Assembly (NCBI RefSeq): GCF_965638725.1
Contig: NC_134975.1
Span: 2,182,179-2,246,178, forward strand
Origin: Aptenodytes patagonicus
Lineage: Eukaryota > Chordata > Aves > Sphenisciformes > Spheniscidae
Direction: 5' to 3'
DNA: 64,000 nt
Part shown: in pieces, positions 49,073 through 61,400 of the stretch
How the letters are laid out: each line of letters starts with the position of its first letter
Position numbering within the stretch: position 1 is the first letter of the stretch
The notes under the pieces: generated by a model
The model's input: the letters and a program-made list of their open reading frames with translations, nothing else
Database searches by the model: none
Told to the model about the DNA's origin: nothing
Position numbers and translations under genes: made by a program

Positions 49073-52000
49073 TTACTCAGGCTGTGTAGCATTCTTCAGG
49101 CTTTGGCTTTTTATGCTCTTTTTGCTGGAGGAGGTTTTGGAGAAGATTTTGACACCTGGGTTCGTGCCTTTTGCACTTCCAGAGCTGAAATTCCCTCCGC
49201 TGGTACTCAGACCACTGCCGCCACCTCCTCCATAGCCAAGACCGCTCGCAATGCCGAGACCACTGCATCCTCCAAATTCACCTCCGAGACCACCACCACC
49301 CCCGAGTCCAAGTCCTCCTCCGCTTCCAAAGCTGTAGCCTCCACCACCGCCACCTCCAAGACCAAAACCACTTCCGCCGCCTCCTCCAAGACTGAAACTG
49401 CTTCCGTCGCCTCCTCCAAGACTGAAACTGCTTCCACCGCCTCCTCCGCTTAGGCTCAGTCCACCAGATCCTCCTCCTAACCCAGCTCCACCAGCCATGC
49501 CAGAGCTGGTGTGCGTGACAGCTGCAAGAAAAAGCAACCAGAGGGTTGGACATCTGCTTGGCAGTCACCCAGTTCCAGAAAGCACCATCATCAGGACCTT
49601 GACCCACAGGACTTGAACCCAACTTCTGGCCCCTGTGCAAGCCGCTAATGCTGGTCGAGGGCTCGGAATGTCTTATATTGAGCAAAACCTCCCTTTTCCC
49701 AAGGTTGCTCACGGCCTCTGCTCCCAATGGGCCCAAAGCAAGACAAGCACTGCAATACTTACAGTAGCTGATGGGGTTGAGTCCCTCTCCGCTCAGCCTG
49801 TTGGAGGGCAGATGAAGGGGAGGTTAGAGCAAAATGGAGACAGGCAGGGGGAGAAACTGCTGGCAGGGGCAAAGTGATAGTTGCTATTATTCCTGCAGGG
49901 ATTTTGCTCCCACCTGCTCTCCTCGCCCTCCAGCAGCTTCCTGTAGGTCGCGATCTCGATGTCCAGGGCCAGCTTGACGTTCATGAGCTCCTGGTACTCA
50001 CGGAGCTGCCGGGCCATGTCAGCTTTGGCTTTCTGCAGGGCATCTTCCAGGTCAATCATCTTTGCCTTGGCATCTTTGAGGGCCAGCTCCCCACGCTCCT
50101 CGGAGTCTCCGATGGCCGTCTGCAGGGTGGCACACTGCAAGAGGAGGGATTGGGACTCCTAAATGCTGCTTTTCTTTTTGGGTAAGAGTCACACAAGGAA
50201 GAAAACCATTCTGCTTGGGGTGTTAATGAAAAAAGTTATGACTGAGGTCATTCACCCATAGCTAACATTGCTGGAGTTGAAATGCCAGCCTGGCAAGAAT
50301 GATTTAATACATGTTATAGCGTGGTACCCTTTTCAGGAGGAAATTCACGTTTAGTGAGGTACATCATACTCTGTGGCTGCTAAAGTCCCTGATCAGGAAA
50401 GCAGAGCTGCGGTGCTAAGGGACCACAGAACAGGGCTCTGCGGGTTCCTTTTGCCATTCCTACCTGGTTCCTCGTGTTCTCTATCTCTGACCGGATCCTC
50501 TGGATCAGCCGGTTGAGCTCAGAGATTTCCCACTTTGTGTTGCGCAGGTCGTCCCCGTGCTTCCCAGCTGTGGCCTGCAGCTCCTCGAACTGAGGTTCAG
50601 AAGGAAGAGTAAACCGTCTGAGATGTCCAGGTGGACAAAATGTGGCTCAAACAGCCTCATATGGGGACAGCAGTAATTTTCCCCAGAAATGCATCCATGG
50701 CATCTATAGATCTGTTCACCTTGGTTTGGTACCAAGCCTCCGCCTCGGCCCGGCTCCTGTTAGCAATGTCTTCGTACTGAGCTTTGACTTCAGCTATGAT
50801 GCTGCTGAGGTCCAGGTCCCGGTTGTTGTCCATTGTCAGAATGACGGCGGTGTCGGACACTTGCGCACTGAGCTGAGCCAGCTCCTGCAAGGAAGCACAC
50901 AGGGTCCCGGGCCAGCTGCACTTACCTTTTCAAATGCCATGAATGATGGCAGTCACTGTCCAGGGGGTGACAACAGAATAGAAATCAGGGGAGGAGGGTG
51001 TCTGTACCGCATCGTAGAGGGCTCGGAGGAAACTGAGTTCGTCGGTCAGGGCATCCACCTTGGCCTCCAGCTCCACCTTGTTCATGTAAGCAGCATCCAC
51101 ATCCTGGAAAAGAGCAACCATGGGGACATCTACAGCACCTGGTACCTCTTCTTTAGCTCAGTCAAGAACTGGCCAAGCCTGGAGATGAGGCTGCCCCTTT
51201 CACTGCTGCAGCGGTGCTGCCTGACTGGAGAAGCTGTGCTTGGCACATCCACCTGGAAGAGCACCAAGAGGGTATCTCTTGGCCAGAAGAAGTGCTGCGT
51301 GTAACTTTGTTAGTGGATAAGGAGGGGGGTGCAGGCCATTTGGCCTTGGTACCTAGGGTTCCCAGCACTGCTGACCATCTTTGATTCTACATGGTCTCTT
51401 TTGCCCAGGCAACCATGTGTGTATGTTGTGGGACAGGAGTGGGACAAGAATGCACGTCCATCCTCCGACCCCCTCCATTCCTTTCCCCCAAAACCGCAAT
51501 CCAAATGACAGCTTTTAAAGGATGAGGATGCAGCTCCATGAGATCACCCATCCTTTAGGACTCTCGCAGCCTGTGCAACGGTTAGGGTTAGCCCAGCATC
51601 TGTAACATCTCCTGTCTCACCCACCTTCTTCAGGACCACAAATTCGTTCTCCGCTGCTGTGCGTCGGTTGATTTCCTCTTCATATCTGCAGGGATAAAGG
51701 GAAAGACGTGCTGGATCATACCTTGGTAAGCGGAACAGTTGTACGGGTAGGACTGCAAGGTTATCTGGGCTGGGTATGGCATTTCCAAATCAGCCTCCTG
51801 GAAACTGCCCAGCTCTGATTTGTGACACACCCATTTCTCAAAAGGTTGAAATGACATTTTGACATAATGCAGATGAAGCAAGGAGGGTAAAGCTTTTTTA
51901 GATTATTTTCCTTTGCAAGTGTCATCACAAGTTGTTGTGCTCTGGCTGAACTTGTGTTTTGTGGTTGGAAAAATGTCGATGGACCACCTTTCTGCCGCTG

Positions 52001-53991
52001 CCGAGGAAGGAAGGGGTTCTGCAGGGAGAGATACCTCACAGAAGTAGTATATTAGAGGGAGATTAGTTAGGTACCATGTTATGGGCTAGAGCACAGACTG
52101 GAGATATGTTTTTTCCCTTTCCTGTAGAAAGTTTGATGAATATCTCAGGCTAGATGTCTAACTTTCAGAAAGCTAAATTTAAGTGAGATTAATCCTACTG
52201 CCTAATGCTAAGCAGAACCATTTGCATCCCGTTTCACCCCAGGGTGCCTGGATGTGCCGGTAACAGGCACTCACTTGTTCTTGAAATCCTCAACGAGGTC
52301 TTGCATGTTCTTCAGCTCCCCGTCCATGCGTCCTCTCTCGTTGAGCAGGTTGGCCAGCTGCCGTTTCAAGTTGTTGATGTAAGCCTCAAAGAGTGGGTCC
52401 AGGTTGTTTTTGCCTGAGTTGTTTTTTTGACCCTGGTCCTGCAGGAGGGTCCATTTGGTCTCAAGCACCTTGTTCTGCTGCTCCAGGAAGCGAACCTGAG
52501 CATTGGGAAGCAGAAGAGGCTTAGCAGAAGATACCTGTGAGCATGCTGATGGCCAAGAATCAGTAACTGGGACTGATGCATAGCACAAACCAAGGAAATC
52601 CCAAACCAAGAGTATTAAGTCCAGCTGTGAATATCCTCCAGATTATCTAGGGTTATGTTAGCCATCCAGTAGCTAAGCAAATCTGCCCTCAGTGGACAGT
52701 TCTCTTTAGAGACAATTCAATTTAGCAAGTCAATGAGCAATCATCAGAAAATGTGGGTTCAGCTCTTTCATCATTTGCTTTCTTTAACATCCTTTGTTTT
52801 TTCCTTCTTTGTAAGAGATATTTATCTTCCTTCATTAAAGCTAAGGTCTGAGTACTACAGGTTAAAAGACAAGTACTTAATTACCTTTCCTTTTGCTCAT
52901 ATATACTACATATTTACCCAAGTAAAAGCCAAGGAAGGACTTAAGTTGAGTCAATATAAAAAGGACTTTAGCTCGCGGGCAATAAAACAATAAGGAATAA
53001 CATGTCTGCTGTGATTCCCCAGAGAGAGAGCTGTGTTAAGCAGCTAGGTCTGGACCTGAAACTGGCTTACTCCACTTGAGCTAATGTATCTTCTTGTTCA
53101 GGCACAAAACCTGGATCTAATCCTCTTATTACTAGTTACTTATGTCTAGTTTTCTGCCTTGTAACTGTTTAGAAGAATGTTCTTTTTTGATTACTTTAAT
53201 GAAGACATGCAGATAGGAAATTGCAATAGACTGTAGATCTATGAAGTCATATTTTTGTAGCTACAAGACTGTCTCGCTCCCTCTCTGTCATGATTCCACA
53301 GCACTTGATGAAGTCTCACCTTGTCAATGAAAGAAGCGAACTTGTTGTTGAGGGTCTTGATTTGCTCCTTCTCATCTTTTCGCACCTGATGGATGTTTGG
53401 ATCTATCTCCAGGTTCAGCGGTGCCAGGAGACTCTGGTTGACAGTCACTTCTTGGATTGTACTGCCTCCAGGTGGACCACCACCAAATCCCAATGGGTTC
53501 CTGCCACCACCCAGCCCTCCACTGAATCCTCCCAGTCCCCTTGCTCCACCAAAGCCAAACCCTCCACCACCTCCCTGTCCACCACCAAAGCCAAGCCCAC
53601 CAGCACCTCCACCAAAGCCATATCCACCACCTCCACCACCGAGACCAAGTCCAAGACTACCACCAGCTCTGCCACCACCAAGTCCACCACCACCACTACC
53701 GCCACCTCCCAGGCCAGAGCCACCACCAGCTCCACTCCCAAAAGCAGCTCGGAAGCTGCTTCCAACACCGATGGATATCCTCTTGCTACCACCAAGGTTG
53801 TAGAGGCTCCTGCTGCCAAAACCGCCGCCACCTCCTCCGATGAGCCTTCCAAAACCACCTCCACCTCCTCCAGATCGTGCCACAGACATCGAACTAAAGC
53901 CAGCCCTGTTGCCACTTGGAATAATAGCTGAGGCAGCGCTGTAAGATCTGCCTCCACCTCCAGCTCTCATGCTGTAAGTTTGCCGGTTCAT
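49073..53991 (-). CDS. Glycine-rich type II keratin, tentatively KRT79-like
   Basis: Exons: 53320-53991, 52275-52495, 51625-51685, 51008-51103, 50720-50884, 50464-50589, 49914-50134, 49763-49797, 49073-49521, encoding 681 aa, the largest keratin here. The start MNRQTYSM is about 90 bases from the TATA-like box. The head (224 aa) and tail (about 150 aa) are dominated by Gly with scattered Ser, Phe and Leu, like the glycine loops of epidermal keratins. KRT79 is suggested by exon 2 of 221 bases with QGQ plus a six-residue insert before [10 protein letters not shown] (same length in human KRT79), by EAEAWYQTK in exon 5, and by position between the KRT4-like and KRT78-like genes. The glycine loops instead recall KRT1/KRT2, so the name is provisional. 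The tail holds 30-base tandem repeats and continues ten residues past the usual KKSIKS end. The exon 4 donor is a less usual GTACAG. Confidence 0.9.
49351..49440. repeat. Three 30 bp tandem repeats in exon 9 of the glycine-rich keratin
   Basis: Units at 49351-49380, 49381-49410 and 49411-49440. The last two differ at only two bases. Each encodes a ten-residue glycine-loop unit of the type [10 protein letters not shown] ([10 protein letters not shown] in the most diverged). This is a likely site of length variation between individuals or species. Confidence 0.85.
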
Positions 53992-54079
53992 TGCAGCAGG
54001 AGATAACAGCCCGGCACTGGCAAGAAGCAGCAAACTGAGGGAGTGCAGCGCTCTGATGGAAGGGAGTGCAGGATGCCCT

Positions 54080-54085
54080 TTTTAT
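54080..54085 (-). promoter_or_regulatory. TATA-like box of the glycine-rich keratin gene
   Basis: The minus strand reads GGGATAAAAAGGGC, about 90 bases upstream of the ATG at 53991. Confidence 0.65.
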
Positions 54086-54148
54086 CCCTCTGGGGATCTG
54101 GGCTTGGTTGCATGGAAGTCCAGTGATCAATTTAGTGCCTTCATGGTT

Positions 54149-54216
54149 TTGACGTGCCAGGCAGCCAACTGTCTTATTGAAACTTGTTAAAGACTGATTG
54201 CACTCAAACACACCTA
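54149..54216 (-). promoter_or_regulatory. Promoter blocks shared with the KRT4-like gene
   Basis: The plus strand has TTGACGTGCC (54149-54158) and TCAAACACACCTA (54204-54216), the same two strings in the same order as at 43974-44014, with wider spacing. Confidence 0.5.
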
Positions 54217-57200
54217 TTGGAGCCGGTGTGAATCTGCTCAGCTAAAAGAGTTACCTAACGCCCTGATTTTTGGCAGGGAGAGCTCTTAGTGCAAAGCCTC
54301 TGCATGCTTGCAAAGATGTATTATTTTATTTCTTTGCTGCGAAGCAAAAGAAAAGAAACAAAAAGGAGTGAAAAAGGGAAATAGCTACCCGGGTACGCCT
54401 ATGCTACTTATAAGATGCAGTAGATCAGTATAGAGCTTAGTGGACAGTCCTCTGAATTAACTTGAGTGAAAGGCAGTGAGACTAAAATGGCTAAATCTGA
54501 ACATAAAATTTTCACGAGGCTTCTTCGCCTGAAGGCAAAGTGCGAGTGTGATGTTCATGAAGCCTGACGTCTCTTTCAGGGCTCTAATTTATCCAGTCTG
54601 CCTGTTCACACTAGTTAGGCAGAGACTGTCTTTTTGAGCTGACTGGCGCAAAGAGGTCCTGATCCATGATTTTCCTCTGAGACACTGTATTTAAATGTCA
54701 CCTCAAATTTTGGCCATTTAGTATTAGGTATTTAGTCTATAGCAGGTTTCCTAGGCTTCCTTTCTAGAGATATGGGCACCTCCAGAGGACAACTCCATCC
54801 TACCCAGAGGTTGCCGTTGCAACGTCTCCAGCCAACTGATGATGTGATCAATGCATTTTCACCTTGATCTAAAAAGCATTTCAATGAAAGAGGCAGATTT
54901 TCTGAAAAACACTTTGCCCGGCTTTGTGGAACTGTATTATTTGCATGCTAACATTAAGATGTAATCAGTCTTGAGTTTCTAGCTCTTTACAGCTGTGATT
55001 TCTTTTGCAGACCTTTGAACCTTTCCGTTCAAAATGTTGCCAAAAGCAAAGATTTAACCAGCATGAAAAATACTCCCACAAATTCTCATTATTTTACTTC
55101 CTGGAGTCCTTGGGAAAAAGAGCAAATTCAATAGGGTGTGGTGACATTTTCTGGCATCTCAGACTTTGTGGAATTGCGGTGTTTAGAGTATTTTATTTTT
55201 TGTACTTAAGAACTCATTTTTCAGCATGTTGCTGTCCTGGTGGCATTGCCCGTGCTGTGCGCATGACTGGAGCTTAAACATATTTGCAGGACAGGACTCT
55301 ACATGCCCTTCAAAATACATTAATGTGCCCCAGTGCTACAAAACCATTAAGTACGAGCTAAAAATCCCACTGGCATCTCTGGAAGAACAATTAAGCAGGT
55401 GCTTCGTGTTCTACCAAATACAGAAGACCAAATACCTGATTATCCTTGGAGAGATGCTGCCAGGCTGGCCCAAACCAGGAGAGTTGGGTCACTCAGAATT
55501 TCTTATTGCAGGGTGAAATTCCTGGTTGGTACAGGTTGGCTTGCTTCTCTTTGGAAAATCTTGGGCTGAATCTGCCTGGGATGTCACTTGAAATTCATGA
55601 ACATCTATTGCCTTGATTATTTGCATAAATTTCAAAGCCCGGGTGTGCTGGTAAAATGAGATTGTCTTCATGCTTTCTTGACCCCAGTAAAGGCAGATTG
55701 TCCTGAAGCTGGCAAACGGGTTCAGATGAGATATTAGAGCTGAATGAATATAATGGGATTAAAGGTGGGGCTGCCAACAAGAGGGAATTGTCATTTTAGG
55801 CTACCACACTCTTCTTCCTTCAGCCCACTGTCCACAAGGTATGCGAGCGATGCAAAGGCTGGGTGAAAAATGCACCGTTCTTTACCAGGCTGGTTTATTG
55901 TGTGGAGGAGCTGAGGTTTGTGGGCTCCATACCCAGAGGCAGAGGTGGATTTTTGCATCTGTCAATTTGGATCAACTCTACTAGACTCTGTCGATCTACA
56001 AAGGGGCATGTCTGGAGTGACACTGAGCAGGATTTGGCCCCCAGCTGCCCCAAGAAATTTGCTCCTGGCCTTTTTTCTCCAAAATAGCCTGATCTACATG
56101 AACATTTTCAAGTAGGCAGCAGAAAACATGGGTTTTGCAATACTCGGGGATTGAGAAGGACAGGGATGATTAAAGGTATTCTCCCAGAAATGCAAGAGCT
56201 GCTGGGCTGCTTTGGTACCCTGGGGAGCCGGCTGGTTGTCGGTGTGCAGGTATTGTTTTGCAGGGAGGAGATCGACATAAATTATGAGCTGTTGGGGCAA
56301 TGAGAGCTTCTTGTCTGGGTATTTCTGCTTGTTATTTACATACAAATGGGATGAAGTCCGAGTTGTATGCATTGAGACAGAAAAGATGAAGATAACCTTT
56401 TGAAAAACATCCTCTTTTAGGTGGGTGGGTTTTGCCTTCTCAGCAAGGGCTGGTCCATTTGGATTTCACCACCCCCCAGCCCAGACAGTGTTGCTAAGGC
56501 ATGTCATTTATTAAAAAATTATTAGTGATCTGCTACCTGCTGATAGCATCCAATAAACCATCTTGCTTTCCATCAGAAAAGCACCGCAGACATGGGGAGC
56601 CTGAATCCACCACACTCGGCACAGCCTCTGTGCTGGGAGAGAAGCACGGGCAGATGCTCAATTAGTGGGAACCAGTGGTGGGTTCATCACCATCACGCCG
56701 GCGTGGACAGACCGAGCCTGGCAGGATGGTTGAACTCACCCTCCAGCCATGGAGAGGTTGGGGCAGACAAGCCGTGAGTCAGCAGCGAAGTCTAGGAAGC
56801 GGAGTGGGACGTCGGGGAATAAATTACGACACCCGGTCCTCAGTGTACCTTTCATGGGGTAAATTAACCTGCCCACGCCCTGTGCTGCTTCCAGACTGGA
56901 TGAGGAGAGACAGATTTCTCCAAAGGGCAATTCAGAGCAAAGTTGTCTCAGGGGCTTTCGGCTGTGCCCAGGCGAGCCGCGGGAGGGAAGAAGACGGCAG
57001 GGCCGGCCGGTTTTCCCGGCATCCAACTGTGCATCCAGCTGTGATGAGTGCCCCCTTGGCAAGCCCTTCCCAGCCATGTTGTAGAGACCTTTCAGCAGGT
57101 CACCGTCCCTCGGAAACTGGGGACCCTCGCAGAGAAAAGGGAGGGGGCAACCTGATCTCACCTAAATCCCAGTCTCCTAAAATGATGGGAGAGGGTTTTC

Positions 57201-57799
57201 CCCTCCCTGCAAGAGATGTTGAAGGGGGACATCCAGGCATATCCTACAGACTCTGCTCTTCGTGTAAGCTGATGTGTTTTAAGGAAGGTGGGGCATTTGA
57301 GGAAGAAAGGCCCTGATGCTGCATTTTGGGAAGGTACACTTTTCTCTTACGTTCTTTTAAAATTAGCCTACTTTTGTGAGAGGGTTTCAGGGGTGGGGTG
57401 TGGGATTATTTTCTTTCTGTTACTACCTGAGCTGGTTCTCACTGATTTCTTTAAACAAGGGCCTGGCTGCTTTTTTTGTTCTGCCTCCAGAGATCCCAGA
57501 CAGTGTGAGAGATCCCAAGTGAGCTGCACATCCCACGAGCGGTTAAATGTCCTGGTTTACACTGCGTTTCCAGACTTCCTTGTGGCCACATTAATCTCTG
57601 GATGGAGTAAAGGTATGCAAAAGTGCATCAGGAAGGAGAGCAGACAAAGTCTCAAAAAAAAAACTTTGTTAAAACTCCACTTCTTGCGAGCGACCAACTC
57701 CGCCCATTTGGAGATTCATGTTTGAGAAAATATCTACGCTTTTGTAGTATCAGGGAGGGAAATAAAACCCGTGAAGCAAAGCATGAATTATGCATGTAG
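54217..57799. other. Intergenic between glycine-rich and KRT78-like genes
   Basis: About 3.6 kb. No exon, RNA gene or known repeat was recognised. A GC-richer part at about 56680-57160 has overlapping open frames on both strands without motifs. Confidence 0.6.
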
Positions 57800-57805
57800 T
57801 TTATT
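57800..57805 (-). terminator. Polyadenylation signal AATAAA of the KRT78-like gene
   Basis: Plus-strand AGTTTATTGAAG, about 690 bases beyond the stop at 58496. Confidence 0.65.
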
Positions 57806-58495
57806 GAAGATACAGCTGCAAGTTTGGAGTAAGCGAAGGATAATCAACTCTGTTCACTTACACATTAAAAGCATTAAATCCGTCTGTCTGGTACACGCAC
57901 AGGAAAAACAACGCATGCATTTAACTACAGAAATATAAGGTGCTCATCTGTATGTAATTAAAATCTGCTCTACCAAACCTGCTGTAGCAACTTGGACCAA
58001 TTTACATAAGCATTACCAACCCTCTCATAAACAGGAAAAATTGGATTTTCTGGTGTCATTAAAGAAGTTAAATAATAGCTGCAGCTCCATCTCGGACAAT
58101 TAAAATGTGGTTTCTCTTTCTGAAGTTGGGATGACCAAATTTTTCATCCTTTTGCAATAGCTGCATTAGGGAAAGAAAATCCCTGCTGAAAAGGGGTCAA
58201 GTAGAGAAGACTGATTTAAGAGGGAAGATGATGTGTGAAGACAGGTATGGACTCTCTGAAATGAAAGTCTCACCTGGCTGAGACCATGGGAGTAAGTTTC
58301 CCCCAAGAAGGACATGCAAGAGAAGGTGGGTTTTGATCATGCAAAGAGTTTTCGGCAGAGCGACTAGCCGAATTGTGTGGGCATGGGCAGCGCATGGTTG
58401 TGTGATCCCTATAGCTGTCAGAAGGAAGGGGAATACTGTTTTATTGCAGAAATGCTGATTATTTTAAAATACGATGTGTCGTTGCCCTCCCGTCT

Positions 58496-61400
58496 CTACC
58501 GGCTTGTTCTGACCACACGCACAGCTGTGCTGTACCTGCTCCCGGTGCTGCAGACTCCTGCCCCGGGAATGATGATGGCTCCCGGGCTGCACTGCTCCAC
58601 GCCAGCGCACATGACGTTCCCCAGGTTGCCCACGCCAGTGGTGCACTGCACCCCCTCCACATTGGGGATGACTTCTCGCCCCACGCAGCTGACCGCGCTC
58701 CTCGCCCCAAATCCGCCCCCCACCCTGGGGACGCAATCTACGCTCCGGGTGCTAAAGCCAGTGTTGCTGACACCGAAGGAGGAGACCACCCCTAACCCTG
58801 CGCCGGCCCCTCCTGTCTTGACAGCGCATTTGCCTCCGATTCCAGATAGGGATCGGCACTCCCCGATGGTGCCACCACCGCTGACCACAGCTGTGGGAGA
58901 AAAACAGGCTCAGTCACTCCCAGAGCAGCTAAAACGCAGCTTATAAGGAAACTTATAAGCTTAAAAGACTTGTAAGGAAATTAAGGGAATGCTTCATTAG
59001 CTTACCTACGCTCACAGGGTTGCCGGTACATATCCTGTTAAGAAAAGAAATGTCTCAAAGATGTATTTAGGAGAATATTCCTCAAATACACAAGCAGGTA
59101 GAGGTGCTGCCCAGCCATTGCCTCCTTAGAAACCTTGCAAGTACTTCAGCTTTTCTGTTCACCCACATGTGAGGTGCTGGTCCAAATTGCCCTCCGAAGC
59201 ACTGCGGGGTTGGATCCCCAAATCCCATAGACATCTTAATATCCCATCCTCTTTTTGTACCACGAGCAAGGGATCTGACTGCAGCATGCTTGGTGCGCTG
59301 CGATCCAGCTGCCCTGGGAGGATGAGGAGGAAACAGGGGCAATGCTCCCCTCTGCACCCATGGGGAGAGAAAAGGGACGATGCACCCCTCTGCACCCATG
59401 GGGAGCTGCCTCCACCCAGCATTTCTCACTGCCTCCCTCTCCTCCTGTTGGGTTTTGCTAGCTATTGTTAGAAAGTGCAGCCAGGGATGCTCCTACCTGC
59501 TCTCTTCTCCTTCCAGCAGCGTCCTGTAAGTGGCAATCTCAATGTCCAGGGCCAGCTTGACGTTCAGCAGCTCCTGGTAGTCTCTCAGCAAGCATGCCAT
59601 CTTGTCCTTGGCTTGCTGCAGTGCAGTCTGCAGGTCGATCAGCTTCTGCCGGGCATCTTTGAGGGCGCAGTCGCCCCGCTGCTCAGCATCGCAGATGGCC
59701 GTCTGTAGAGCTGCGATCTGCGGACAGTAATGGGCAACAGGGTGGCCAGTGGTGATATTAAGCCGCATCTCCACAGGGTTGCTCATGTACCCCCTTGTTT
59801 CTCAGCTAGGAACTGCCAGAGAGCATGGATTTAGGCTGGACACGTGATGGCCAGCCTATTTGGGATGAAGGGGATGGGACCTGTTGGCTGCACCCCAGTA
59901 GGAAGCATACAGCAAACACTGTTTCTGTTATAGCCAAACCAACTGGCTTCTGCTTATTTGCTAAATGAGAAATCAATTTGCTGCTTTATGTATCAACAAC
60001 AGATGAGAAGCTACAAATACAGGCTTCAGCTGGGGCAGGGGGGGGTTCTTTGCAGCTCAGCAGGGTGGGAGCTGGTGAGGACGAAGCCCTTTGCTGGACA
60101 AGTTGCACACCCCGCTGCCCATGCAGCATTCAACCCTTTGTCCTACCTGTTTCTTCACATTATCCGACTCGCACTGCAGCTTCTGGATCATCCGGTTCAG
60201 CTCGGCTATCTCGCTCTGGTTGTTTCTCAGGTCATCGCAGAACTTGCCCCTGCTGCTGTGGAGCTCCTCCAGCTATTGCATGGGAAGAGGATGATGTTAA
60301 TGCGCCCGAATCGCCCCTTCCAGGGAAGGTGGTGACTCTCCGGAGCCACACTGACGTCGGTGCTCCCAGGGAAGCACCCAGACATGACCTCAGCCCAGAC
60401 AAGGCAACAGTCCCGGGTAGGTCCTAAGCATTTGCCCTTTGGGAAGGGGATGGTGTTCCTGATGGGTGTGCACAGAGGAGACCTCTCTGAAGCAACACTG
60501 TGATCTGCTGTGCTGTTTTTACAGAAAAGTCTTAAACCACAGTTTTAAGGTTGGGGGGGGGGTGGCATTACTTTTTTTAGAATACCACAGTGCATGCACG
60601 CTGTGGGGTGGGTTTAAGTTGTGTCAAAGAGGACAGAAATGGTCCTCAGAGTTTTGTTGGCTAAGGGATTTCATTGCCATCTGTGCTGGTGGTGTGAATA
60701 CTCACTCTGGTTTGGTAGAAAGCCTCCACTTCAGCCTTGCTCTTCTGGGCAATCTCCTCGTAGCAGCACTCAACACTTTTGATGATGCCCTCCATGTCCA
60801 GGTCCCGGCTGTTGTCCATTTGCACGATGACAGAGGTGTCACACAGCTGGCAATCCAGCTGAGCTCTCTCCTGCAAGATCCATCGCATGTCAGCCCCCTT
60901 CCCTCAACCAGCCCAAGCCAGGCATGCAGGTACCCTTGGCAAAGGGGGGGGGGGTCTGGTGAGAAGGTGGAGGGTTGGGGAAGATTCTCCCATTAACGCC
61001 CAACTAGAGCACGGGGTTCTCCAGGTGGGTGACTGGTTTCCAGCAAGAGCTGACAGCTGGGACCTGTTTTGGTGGCACAACATGGGATTGCTGCATGCAA
61101 TTCCCTAAGGAAGGGTGGAGAAACTCGCTTCATTGAAACTCGGCATTTCTGGCCGCGTCAGCAGTTTTCTGGGCTGTGAATCCCTCGGGGGTGAGTGCTT
61201 TGGGCCCCATTGCCTACAGACTGCTGGGAGGTGTTTGGCTAGAAAAGGTGCAAATACAAAGTGTCCCCTCTGCGTTTTGTTAAAAACTTGCTACATTTTA
61301 GACAAAAGTATTACTTTCACCAAAATATTTTTACTAATGTAGCTTAAAAAATGAAGTGCTAAGAATAATTGGGTTTTGAAGAGTGAGATGTTTCAGTGGT

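Noticed and set aside
48983-49453. Plus-strand Ala/Thr/Ser-rich open frame
   Set aside because: Antisense shadow of the glycine-rich tail exon at 49073-49521.
53290-53931. Long plus-strand Thr/Ser/Lys-rich open frame of 213 codons
   Set aside because: It is the complement of the glycine-rich head of a real exon; GGN codons on one strand give open Thr/Pro/Ser frames on the other.
56675-57316. Plus-strand 213-codon open frame between the glycine-rich and KRT78-like genes
   Set aside because: No domain, no convincing promoter, and low-complexity composition; an opposite-strand frame overlaps it.
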